64,000 bases of DNA from Ceratodon purpureus (lineage: Eukaryota; Streptophyta; Bryopsida; Pseudoditrichales; Ditrichaceae). The notes beneath the pieces are model-generated. The model was not told the DNA's origin, did not search any database, and saw only the letters and a list, made by a program, of their open reading frames with translations. Both the position numbers and the translations under genes were made by a program. The DNA lies in NCBI GenBank assembly GCA_014871385.1, contig CM026426.1, forward strand, positions 22,984,539 to 23,048,538. The letters are read 5' to 3'. Below are positions 48,240 to 58,551 of the stretch, piece by piece (the stretch's first letter is position 1; each line of letters begins with the position of its first letter).

Positions 48240-50065
48240 AAAGAAAACGGGTTAGGACGTTCTTGGAGGAGAACGACGTACATTAAGGGGCACCAATCTC
48301 TGGCTCATGAGTGCATGCAGTCAATTGAAGTGACCCCTTGATATTAATTGCAAATTAATGAACGATGGGAAATGAACAAAGAAAATAGAAAATTAAATTG
48401 GATATTCAGAATAACGAAAAAATATATATAAAATAGAATGAAGTGAATTAAAAGAGTTTAATGGGATTACTTTTAAAAGTAATTGAGAATTAAAAATTAA
48501 AAAAAAACTAAAAAAACTAAAAATAAAAAATAAGAAATCAAATATAAAAGAGAACCGAATGAAATATAAACGAGAAGGAATTACATTCGATAAGAATTAA
48601 AAGAAAACTCATAATAGGAAATAATGATATCACGGGCATAAAAGAAAATGCACATTGAAAAATAAAAGATAAATAAATGATAGATAAAAGAGAAGCGAAT
48701 GCAAATGGTGGAAAAGAGAATGCCATGTTAAAAGAGACGGCAATTAACTTAAAAAGAAAAATGAAATTAAAAACAACTAATATGGAGTACGCCTTTCGAG
48801 ATTTCATGAATTAGATAGATCCTCAAGAGATTTATGTCACATACTAGAAGATGCAATAATAGATACTTCCAGATAAATAAACCTGGAGCTCGAAGAACTT
48901 ATATGGAGTTTCCCTTATAGGTTGTCCTACCGTCATCCACATGGTACCGCGCATGGATTATAACTCTAACATTCTCAAAAAACCACCATTAACTTTTTTT
49001 ATATATATAATTTTCATTTGAATACCTTAAATAGTGGCAACCACTACTGATTTATTGCAAGATATAAATCATCCTCACGTTTTCATACTCGATAAATCAG
49101 ACTCATAGTAGATCCAACAACAGTCATTATGAAATCATTATTTTTAAAAAGAAAATGGTACAAGTCATTTTTCTTTGAAATTAGTTTCACGCGAACTGTT
49201 AAGTCATTCATTTTACCCTTATATTATCTTCTTAAAATTTCCCGTCATAAATAAGAGTACCATGTTATCAGAAAATGACCCGTTATAAATTAAATTCAAT
49301 GATAACAAAGGTTAGGTGATATAAAGATACCTTAATTACAATATAGCATTTTTATACAACGTTACTTCGACGCTTTTTAAAGAAAATACTTACATGTGTG
49401 ACTTAATTACATAAACCATTCATATCATAATTGAGATTGAATTCAATTTTTACTTTGTGATGCACCGTATTTAAAATACCAACACACTAAATCCCTAGAA
49501 AATTACTTGAAAGAGTCACGATTAAAAATTCACGTTTTGAAGAGTCACGTTTTGAAGAGTCACTCATTTTCACAACGTGAAAGGTCACAGGAATGAATAT
49601 AAAAAAAAAAAAAAAAAAAAAAACATTTGAATGGTGTGTAAATGCAAAATGGGGGCATTTGGTGATGCTTGTCATTTACTTCAAGACACTATAAATTAAA
49701 TTGACCCTTACGAGATTTATGTGACTTCCAAAAAAAAAAAAAAAAACATTTGAATGGTGTGTAAATGCAAAATGGGGGCAAATTTTGGTGATGCTTGTCA
49801 TTTACTTCAAGACACTATAAATTAAATTGACCCTTACGAGATTTATGTGACTTCCAAAAAAAAAAAAAAAACATTTGAATGGTGTGTAAATGCAAAATGG
49901 GGGCAAATTTTGGTGATGCTTGTCATTTACTTCAAGACACCATAAATTAAATTGACCCTTACAAGATTTATGTGATTTCAGAAAAAAAAAAAAAAAAAAT
50001 ATGTGAATGGTGTGTAAATTAGATAGTCCCTCCAAAGTTTTATGTGACCTCGAAAATTCTAAAAT
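48240..50065. other. AT-rich core of Element 2
   Basis: An AT-rich stretch with long A runs, no B-type palindromes and no credible gene (the frames at 48,538-48,807 and 49,487-49,675 are low-complexity). It lies between the two divergent arms, like the AT-rich core of Element 1. Confidence 0.6.
49600..50050. repeat. About 125-bp tandem repeat headed by A runs
   Basis: Units start with 14-23 A residues, then CATTTGAATGGTGTGTAAAT, and end GAGATTTATGTGACTTCC. CATTTGAATGG recurs at about 49,624, 49,747 and 49,872, with a diverged fourth copy near 50,000. Near-identity of units two and three suggests recent expansion. Confidence 0.88.
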
Positions 50066-50069
50066 AGAT

Positions 50070-50150
50070 AAACCCTAAACCCTAAACCGTAACCCTTAAA
50101 CTCTGAACCCTGAAACCCTGAACCCTGAAACCTTGAACCCTGAACCCTCA
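50070..50150. repeat. Interstitial telomere-type repeats
   Basis: AAACCCTAAACCCTAAACC, followed by degenerate GAACCCTGAAACCCTGAACC units. This is the plant-type telomere motif (TTTAGGG on the other strand). A short opposite-strand stretch (TTTAGGGTTCAGGGTTTAGG) lies at about 55,869. Both are inside Element 2, so they are not chromosome-end sequence in the usual sense. Confidence 0.75.
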
Positions 50151-50159
50151 AGCTTGAAC

Positions 50160-51160
50160 TCAGAAATGGCCTATTACGCCAGCACTCCCATGAAAAGTGT
50201 GGGAACAGAAACGTGACTTAAAGGACGTGGTACGTGACTCTAATAAATCATGCCCTGGTGTGGCTATCTACGTAACAGATCTTGACATATAAATACATCT
50301 TGGTCCTTCGTAGAGAGCGACTATCGTACAGTAGTGGACCAGGTGATGATATGGACACTCCTACAGAAGTAGGGGGGACAGATCGAGATTCGCTGCATCA
50401 TGAAATGGAAATCACTTTCACGAAAGTACTGCTGGATGGTTTATGCATCATGACATGTATGTTCCCTTCAAATTCAAACCTGAAGGGCTCGATCTTGTTT
50501 CCCCCTTCTGAATTGGCGGGGATTCTCCGTTTGAATTCTCTGCTGGACCGCCATCTCCTGATTCATTCACATCAATTCAGAGCAGTCTCCTCAGAGTTGT
50601 TTCATTAGCGCGTTTCAGAGTACCAGTTTCCTGCAACATAGCATGTCGTAGACGGGTTGTAGAACCTTGGACTGGTGGTAGAACCTGAGATTAGAGGGTT
50701 GCGGGGGACCGAGGATGGAATTGAGGTGCCGGAGAATCATTCGAGGAGGCGGAGGGAGCATCTGCTCCGGTGTTTAGAGTGGCCGATTACATTTGCAGGG
50801 AGCGCAGGTATGATCTCGGTCTTTCCTTGGAAGATCTTTTGTCAATCGGGTTTATTTCATTGCTCTTGAAGGGTGTGTTCTATCTCCTGTACACGTTACA
50901 TGTGCTGATCATGTGATCCATCGCGGAATCCCCTATTGTAAGTAGAATTGTTCATGTAGTTCTCCGCCGATTATGTAGAATTTGCAAAGGTATCGGGGAA
51001 TTTCTAGTTAAGATCAACCCTTGCATGTTGCATATTGGTGGAATGAACTGCACTTCTGTGATTTCCGTGTTGTTGTAGAAATTATTCTGTACGGACAGGA
51101 ATTTCACTGTACGGACAGGGGGTGGCGAGGTGGAGGCTGCTTCTTAGTGGACCCAACTAC
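50160..51160. other. 5' region of T2, no clear gene
   Basis: Several short plus-strand frames (50,282-50,608; 50,675-50,869) without recognisable domains. It is probably untranslated leader or intron of the T2 transcription unit. Confidence 0.3.
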
Positions 51161-51163
51161 ACT

Positions 51164-51471
51164 CATCGGGAGATCCCTCGATGCTGCTTTGGAGATCATA
51201 ATCGAGAGACACTCATCGGGAGATCCCCCGATCCTATAGAAGTTAGACCCTCATCGAGAGATCCCCCGATACTTCTTTGGAGATCCTCATCGAGAGACCC
51301 CCATCGGGAGATCCCCCGATCCTAAAGGATTTAGACCATAATCGAGAGATCCCTCGATACTTCATTGGAGATCCTCATCGGGAGATCCCCCGATCCTATC
51401 GAATTAAGACCCTCATCGGGAGATCCCTCGATCCAATAGAATTTAGAATCGCATCGAGAGATCCCCCGATA
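51164..51471. promoter_or_regulatory. Dense B-type array directly upstream of T2
   Basis: At least eight palindromes in about 310 bp (51,164, 51,214, 51,252, 51,302, 51,340, 51,376, 51,414, 51,452), spaced about 38-50 bp apart, with TTGGAGATC and TTTAGA(C/A) spacers. The last ends about 20 bp before the T2 ATG at 51,492. The close, regular spacing next to the start suggests an operator-like or transposase-binding array. That role is inferred. Confidence 0.85.
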
Positions 51472-51491
51472 CTTCTTTGGCTCTCGTGAAA

Positions 51492-54400
51492 ATGGACTCT
51501 GAGAGTGACAGTGACGGTCCCCAGATGCCGTCTGTGGGTCCTTCCCGTCACGACTTCTCTCAGGAATCAACTGCTCGCTCAGATGAGCTTCGACCCGGGC
51601 AGTCTGTGAAGCTTGTCGTCCCCCGTTTCGGAGATGTTGGAATCGGATCTGTTGTCGACGTTAATCCTTCTGGGCAGTGGCTTGGGGTTTGCATTCCACC
51701 TGGCTCTTCAGAATTTATTCTTGTGTGACCATCAAGCATCGTGTCGGACGCAGAGGACCTCTTCCTCGAACCACGCCAGAGAGGCTGCATCGTTTTGCGG
51801 GATGCTTTGAATCGAACAGTCCTCTGGAGAGCTGGTGATGCGATTGCATTGTTGCAGGATCCTCCCACGAACGATGTTGAATACGTTTGTCAACAATCCT
51901 GGATTGGTCTGGAAGTTCAGAAAGTGGACCTTGCGGGTGCGGTTATAGCCTCCGGTAGAGTGTTCTGCTCAGAAGCGGAGGAGTATTTCCGAGACGGAAG
52001 ATTGGGCGAGGGATACATTGGAGTGACAATCCTCGACGTCTTTGTCGGGGACACTGATGCCATAATGAGTAATGAGCGTTGGTTGATATCTGAATGCAAA
52101 TTCCCGAACGGCCCTTCTCTTTGGTCAACAGTAGAGCACTTCTCCCGAATCCCAATGGAGGTAGATCCACAGGAGCACCTTGGAGGCAGACGGAAGGCAC
52201 CTTACCGGTTTATAGTGCGGAAACCTAAAACGCATGAAAAACGTTTGCTGTACAATACGAAGACAGCGGATGCTGAAGTGAGGAACGTTAGCTCCGAACA
52301 ATGTTGCTCGAAGCATTGCTGTCAGACATTTCCCCAGGAGCTCACGCTAATAGTGCGTAAGAAATTCTATTCGAAATCCTTTCAGGGAAGACGGGAATAC
52401 GGGATTGCGGCGGGTGGACAGATGCATTCAGTCGACGGTGACCGTAGGAGGAAGTTCTTGACGCTGCATGGTTTGGAAGTTTGCGCAACTGCGTGGTATC
52501 TTATTCACGGAGTTCCCAAGTCAACATTTCATAGCTATGTCCAAAGATACAACGAAGGGGTTCTATCAACAGCGCATGGAAACAAGGGCTACAAGCGATT
52601 GAGGATCGGAACAGTTCAAGTCATGGGTACTATTGCTGCTATTGTAGACGAGAATGCAGATCAGATGCCCCATTAAATGCGAGGAATCGGAAATGGACGA
52701 GTGGACACTCTGAAATATCTTCCAGCAGGCAACAACTGGAAGCGGGTGATGGCTGACGCCAATGAGGTATGAGTCTTTGCTTCGCGTTCCTTGTAGTGTC
52801 ATTCCATCGGGAGATCTCCCGATAGAGGTTACTTTCGTATTGACAGTCACTCCTATATCTTACAGTATCGTTGCACTCTACCTACGTCATGCAATATAGA
52901 ACTCTTTTTCTCGTCTTCGGTGATTTGTCTGAATTTATCGTCTAATACTTCGAGCTTGTTTGCTTGCGTGCGTCTCTTTCTTTTCCTCACCAGCCATTTG
53001 AACGTACCGGTGCTTTGCAGACAAATGTTTCATTAGGTCTGCCTACACTGAGCTAGTCTACAATTAGTAGAATTAGAAGTTCACTCTTCAACAATATCGC
53101 AATCAAACCGGTTGGAAGTTCTTTTGCGAAATGCTCGACATGTGACCAACTTCAAGAATTCATTCTGAAGTCAGCCAACGGAAGTCCAGAATATGTTGAC
53201 TTCGTGAAGCAACGGGAGGAGCATCTTGCTCACCAAGCCTCTTGTTGTCGTCTGTATGGTGCATGGCGCGAAGAATCAAAGCGCAATCCCAGTGAGATTC
53301 TGTGCATCATTCATGACAAGATGGATACTGCAAAAACCGCCCTTCCCCGGATGCGGGTTACAACAAAGGCTACTCAAGGTTTGGGCCAAATTCCCATGAA
53401 CGTCACTGGTATGGTTTCACACGGGCACGGGGATGGCGCTTATGCACATTACTGTCCTCACTGTTGGCCAGGAGATTCTAACGCCACAATATCGTCGTTG
53501 GCGAGGCTGTTCCGTCGACTGGAAGGCCCCTCATTTCGGGAGTCTGGGAAACTATTTGAGTACCCCCCGCAAAACTCAATGTTCGAGACATTGTTGAGGG
53601 GGAAGTCTAGGTGCCTCGACATTTTACCGCGTATCGAGGGATCCCCCGATGTCCCAGGGTCGAAACCTTTACCGAGGAAGTTATACCTTCAACTGGATAA
53701 CTCCGCCAAAGATAACAAGAACCAATATCTCATGGCGTTTCTCTCCCTTCTGACTGCACGGGGTGTTTTGAAGGAAATTCAGGCTGGATTTCTATTAGTG
53801 GGTCATACGCACGAAGATATTGACGCTTATTTTAGCCATTTGTCGAAGGCATTAAAAAGCAAGAATACGTTCGTTCTAGCGGATCTAATGAAGGCCTTCA
53901 TGCAGTCCCAGGAGTTGTCATTCATGCCGGAGTTCATTCAAGAGGTTGCAGACTTCAAGTCTTTCATCAAAGGCTATCAAAGTAGTGGTGCAGCACGCCT
54001 TATTGGACTTGGAGAGATGCACCTTTTCAAGTTCTATGTGGACGATGATGGTTGGCCGGTTATGAGGTACAAGAAATCAGCCGTCGACCTACAATGGCTA
54101 CCCCTCAACAGACCCCCTATTCGATTGTGGAATGAAAACATGGATGGCGGCCCAAAACTTCCTCACGGCTCACCGAAGCCGGTTCCGTTCAAACCTGTGT
54201 GGGGAAGTGAGGTTCCTAAATCTACTGGGAATCAGGTGAAGGCGAGAGATAACGCAGCCAAAGCCACTGAAAACAAGAAATTCATGAAGTGCGGACTCCA
54301 AAAGTACATTGAGTATTGGAAAAATGGAATGGCAAAATGCGAGGGATTTGCAGCAGCTTTTGGGCCTTATGTTGACTACTGGACTCGTTTGTTGTCTGAG

Positions 54401-54934
54401 ATTGATAAGCCTTTGCCAGTGACAAATCCTGAATTGTTAGAGGGTTTCTGGCCCCGCTATGACTGGAGGGACGTATCCAACGGAGTACCGCGCCCAAGAT
54501 TTTTACAATTTTTACTTGAGGATGTGACTCATAAGGATGAGGAACCAGAAGCGTATTGTGGCCCAGCAAACCAAGCTCCGGAGAGTCCTTTCAATCCGTG
54601 GCGTGATATTCGGCCTGGCAGTTGGGTTCTTTTGAGACCTGAAGATCCACTCATTTGTCCTGTATGGCAGGGAAGAGCAGCGATTGCTGTATGCAGAGAG
54701 GAAGGCCATGTAAACCATGGGAAATTTTTAATTCAGTTTTGGGAACCTCGTAGCGCGGAAAGAGACCTTGCATTGAAATACCGTAACAATTGGTCTGCTA
54801 AGTGGGTAGTAGAGACGCGTGCTCCGGAGTGGGTCTCTGTTGGTGCAGCTCTGTTTCAAAATTGGTCAAAAATCAAGGACCCGTCCACTAGAACCATTCC
54901 TAAGAAATCTATGGAGGCTGCTTTAGCAAACTAA
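51492..54934 (+). pseudogene. DUF7869-like transposase T2 of Element 2 (three in-frame stops)
   Basis: Two exons, 51,492-52,766 (GTATGA donor) and 53,021-54,934 (TTTGCAG acceptor), phase 0, about 1,060 residues. The N-terminus (MDSESDSDGPQM) leads to strand-rich blocks (PGQSVKLVVPRFGDVGIGSV; VASGRVF-like IASGRVFCSEAEEYFRDGRL) reminiscent of a domain in plant En/Spm-type proteins. A helix-turn-helix-like segment follows (CATAWYLIHGVPKSTFHSYV). The catalytic blocks are HDKMDTAK, LQLDNSAKDNKN and GHTHEDIDAYF. The C-terminal domain includes GSWVLLRPED and FLIQFWEPRS. A B-type palindrome lies in the intron (52,805-52,824) and another inside exon 2 (53,632-53,651, read as RIEGSPDV). Stops at 51,726 (TGA), 52,674 (TAA) and 53,054 (TAG) leave the frame otherwise open. 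About half of the core residues match T1 by eye. Confidence 0.82.
53632..53651. repeat. B-type palindrome inside T2 coding exon
   Basis: TATCGAGGGATCCCCCGATG is read in frame as (R)IEGSPD(V) between ILPR and PGSKP of T2. T1 has a different sequence at this point, so the palindrome looks like an in-frame insertion into a surface loop. Confidence 0.88.
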
Positions 54935-54957
54935 GAGAGAGCTAACGTAGTTGATCC

Positions 54958-55048
54958 ATGATCCTCTATGCCACTTAGGCTCGACAGACGGTCATCCCTC
55001 AATGATTACATCTGAGTCACCTGTCTTCCTCATTCTCTATTAAAGAAA
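54958..55048. repeat. Direct repeat, copy 1 (second copy 57,138-57,228)
   Basis: About 90 bp beginning GATCCTCTATGCC and containing a degraded B palindrome, then ATTACATCTGAGTCACCTG and TTCCTCATTCTCTATTAAAG. A close copy lies at 57,138-57,228, and a partial one near 58,060-58,145. The first two copies flank the gene at 56.1 kb. Confidence 0.85.
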
Positions 55049-56090
55049 TAAGAGTCATCACTGCTTGACCGTTTCTCATCCCCGTGTAATATCATCCTTC
55101 CTCGTGCCAATGATGTTTGTTTCTGAGATTTGTGACACTTTAAGAACCATGACGATCATGACTACGCAACGTGGAGACTGGTTGTGGAAGCAGATGGAGT
55201 AGTGGGAAACTGGAGGAAGGAAGTAGAAGCTTTCAGAACAAGGGGGGAAGGAGAAAAACTGCAGATTCATACGCCCAGTTCATTTGGTGTCGATAAACTT
55301 GAAGTCCGAGCGTTCTGTTCAGCAGCGACTTTGGTAGCGGCAGTAGAAAGCAACGCAAGTTCCCGAGCAGGTGAGAGCAATGCACACATGCAGGGGCCAT
55401 GGCCAATCGACTTTAGTTTTTAGTTGAAATTCTCTTCTTTGCGTTTTTGGTTGTGTTGCGTATCGAGTCTGTTGGGTTCTTGAGCAATTAGCAACACGAG
55501 TCATTGAGATTAGCTGGTGTATTAGTTTGAGCAGATACGGTTGGCATGTAATTAGGTTTTGGTCCACTGGAGTCGTCGTTTTCCTAATACATATGGACAT
55601 ACAATGTCGACAGCCTGATCCCACTGTATGTTGTTGCATTTTTGTCTAAGTTTTATCACTGTTATCGTGACGAGTTGAGCGGGTTTCATTTGTTGAGGTA
55701 AAGACGCAGTTGCTTGATGTGTACTTGAGACATTTGTTGGGCTACTTGTTCACGAATTGGTAGTTTGTTTGAGGGGTACTACTGATAACACATGTCGATC
55801 GAATACTTTTGTTGAGGTGGAAATTTGGCTAAGTGCTGCGATGAACTTGTAGAAAAAAGGATTTACTGTTTAGGGTTCAGGGTTTAGGGCTCTGGAGGTG
55901 GATTTACATTCATATACATCATGTGTTTCAGTTGAAGGGTTTGAGATAACATATCTTGTCATCAGTTTTTTAGTTTCTTTGAAGTGTGTTGTGGTTATTG
56001 GTTCTTTCGGATCTGGTTTTATGAACTTCATGTGGGTCTAGAATTTTCTAATCTTTTTCTCTTGAATTTTTTTTTCTACACTTCCCAGGT

Positions 56091-56678
56091 ATGGAACAGG
56101 ATCCGACTCTCAAGAAGGGGAAGATGATGATGATTGAGGATGGTTCAACCTCCCAGAAGGAACCCCAGTTGGTCTTCAATGGAGATTGCGAGAAACCAGA
56201 ACTTCCAGTCTGGAGAGATTCAACAGCAAGGAGAGGTGGAGAGTTTCAATTCATGAAAGATGCACCTGTCAACCTGCCATGCCTACGACATTGGCTGAAG
56301 GATCTGAAGACATTTCAAGAGACAACAAAGTATGAAGTTCCTGATTATGACAAAGTTTCTGGGATGAATTGTGAAGGATGGGATGGAACTTGGAGCTCCA
56401 TTGTTTTGAGGCAATTTGTGGCCGTTGCAAATGCAACTGGGGTGATGCACCCTCCAAGGAACAAGAAGAACCAACTCGACTACATGAGGAATCAGGTCCT
56501 TTCCATCATGAAGCACCTGGAAGAGACAATGGAGATAGAAGGGACAATGGAGACAGAGCCAGCTCCAGCTCCAACAGTGCCAACTCCGACAATGGCAACT
56601 CCGAAAGCGACTGGATATTCTTTCGCCAAATATCAAGCCGCCATCAACAAAATGGAAGAAAACCGCAAGGACCTGTAA
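56091..56678 (+). CDS. Hypothetical 195-residue protein of Element 2
   Basis: An intact frame from ATG at 56,091, right after an acceptor-like TTCCCAGGT, so an untranslated 5' exon is possible. Residues about 40-150 look globular (LPCLRHWLKDLKTFQETTKY; SSIVLRQFVAVANATGVMHP; LDYMRNQVLSIMKHLEE). A Pro/Thr-rich linker and a short helical tail (FAKYQAAINKMEENRKDL) follow. I do not recognise the family. It lies between direct repeats (54,958 and 57,138) downstream of T2, which suggests it came in with a duplication or insertion. No counterpart is visible in Element 1, where the equivalent position is off-window. Confidence 0.55.
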   Translation: MEQDPTLKKGKMMMIEDGSTSQKEPQLVFNGDCEKPELPVWRDSTARRGGEFQFMKDAPVNLPCLRHWLKDLKTFQETTKYEVPDYDKVSGMNCEGWDGTWSSIVLRQFVAVANATGVMHPPRNKKNQLDYMRNQVLSIMKHLEETMEIEGTMETEPAPAPTVPTPTMATPKATGYSFAKYQAAINKMEENRKDL

Positions 56679-56719
56679 GTGTGGTGGATGCCTTACGAGG
56701 AGGACTTTACTTCTGATGT

Positions 56720-57860
56720 AGCGGATATGTTGTAGTCAGAGACTTCAGGTGCCATTGAGGCAGGTTTTGTAGTTGTATGTTTCAGCGGACACGTAGGAGA
56801 TTTTGTGTAAAAACATTCCTACTGTTCTCGTTCTCTGGACAATTCTGTTTAAGTACTTTCACAGACTTTAGTTGCCATTGAGCCCGGTTTAGAATTTTGA
56901 CTAGATGACATGAAGTACTCGTAATTGTAAATTCTCAATCTGTAATGGTGGTTGTATGAGCACGATTACTTGAATTTGTTAAATAGGTTTGAATGTGTGA
57001 ATATCGCAATGCACTGGATCGGCAGGACGTAATTGACCGATTGCAAAATTAAAATAAATTAATTCCTCAGAAAACACAAACTAACATCGCACAGAAAATA
57101 ACGCCCTAAACCAAAACTGTTTACAGTTTTTTGATCGGAGATCCTATATGCTGTTTAGGTACGACATCAAGAGATCCCTCGATGATTACGTCTGAGTCAC
57201 CTGACTTCCTCATTCTCTATTAAAGAACGCCCTCCTCATGTTTTCATAGTAATAGATTACATTTGCTGTATGTCTTGCGCAGAATTCCATTGCCTGATGC
57301 TGAGTTCGTGGTGATTATCAAGAGGATGAGTCCGTGCTTTAGACCTGCACTTCTCGGTTTTAATCCCTAAACTTCATACCATCTGATCCTGTTTTCCTCT
57401 TTGCTTCTGAACTTGCAGGCATTTTCCACATGCTTAACTTCTTGCTGCTAATCAGCTCAGATATCGGAAGGGGACTTTAGCAAGTAGTTAGCAAGACCGT
57501 TATATCCTACGATGTTTGGTAACCATAGATGTAAAAACAGATCACTTTCATCTTTTTGTATCTCTTGTCGAAGGTGTCCCTCGTGTGGGTTGTGAACTAC
57601 TTTTTGAATGGAATGCCTTCAAAACAAAGTTGCTTTGAATAATAAACAGAGTTTCATTTGATGCTTTCATATTTGTATATTTTGTATTCTAAGATTTCCA
57701 TGGTTTAGAATAAATTTAGTAGTAGCAAATCTAGAATAGTTTCAAAACTGCTTCACATTATAATATGTCGGTCATGTTTGATATTGGGGTATTGCGTGAA
57801 AAATACTTCCGAGGCCGCAAGCCTTGTACCTGATTGTATGTTTGCCATGTGATATCCATG
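56720..57860. other. Non-coding, with a direct-repeat copy
   Basis: No gene is seen. It includes the second direct-repeat copy (57,138-57,228) with a B-type palindrome at 57,165-57,184 (CATCAAGAGATCCCTCGATG) and AT-rich sequence to 57.8 kb. Confidence 0.5.
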
Positions 57861-57872
57861 GTTCTACTCTGA

Positions 57873-58450
57873 CATCGCAGGATCCCCCGATGAATGGTAG
57901 AGTACTTCCGAGCCCACATCTCTTCCTCTCTTCCGTTGGTCACTGTTGATGCAGTGGTGTATGCAACTTAGCAAAGACATGGATCCGACGTGTAGAATCA
58001 TTCCCAAGATAGCCATGGAATCTACGTTAGCAAATGTATAAGGAGACAATGTTTCTGATCGGAGACCCTATGTGCTGTTTAGGTACGACATCGGGAGATC
58101 CCACGACGAGTCCGTCTGAGTTAATTCTCTTCCTGAGATAATTCTCTTCCTTCTGATCGGAGATCCTATGTGCCCCCATCTCTTCTATTCATTTGTATTA
58201 CCGTAATCCCAATGTATGTATATCTCGGTCAAGTTGGGTGCTGGGGATCCCGTGATGAATATTGTAGAGCCGAAATCTCTTCTGTTTTCCGTTCCTTGCT
58301 CGCAATGTACGTATAATTATCTGGGTCAGGTTTGCTATCGGGGGATCTCGTGACACATACTGTGGAGCCCAAATGTCCTCTGCTCTTTAATATCTCGCTC
58401 GCAATTTACTTATATCTTGGTCAAGTTCGGTGTCGAGAGATCCCGTGATG
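57873..58450. repeat. Right subterminal B-type repeats of Element 2
   Basis: Degenerate sites at 57,873-57,892 (CATCGCAGGATCCCCCGATG), 58,088-58,107, about 58,240, about 58,336 and about 58,431. The last three lie in repeating units that also contain TATATCT(C/T)GGTCAAGTT-like words. They end about 100 bp before the right inverted repeat. Confidence 0.75.
57955..58042 (+). pseudogene. Duplicated 3' end of T2
   Basis: The sequence encodes KDMDPTCRIIPKIAMESTLA and aligns with the T2 C-terminus (KDPSTRTIPKKSMEAALAN), followed by the same downstream words as after T2 (GGAGACCCTATGTGCTGTTTAGG). It is an older, diverged duplicate of the gene's last codons and 3' flank. Confidence 0.7.
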
Positions 58451-58551
58451 AATACTTCCCGTCCACGACGGTTCTTCCCATACATTGTTACATTTATGCT
58501 CTAAATTTGAGGACCAATTATCGGGTGATTACTTAATTCTGGACTCTGGAC

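Noticed and set aside
50070-50150. True chromosome end
   Set aside because: Only two or three perfect units with degenerate neighbours, inside a transposon with sequence on both sides.
51164-51471. CRISPR-like array
   Set aside because: The repeats are palindromes of 20 bp with spacers that are themselves repetitive and too short. There are no cas genes, and the setting is eukaryotic.
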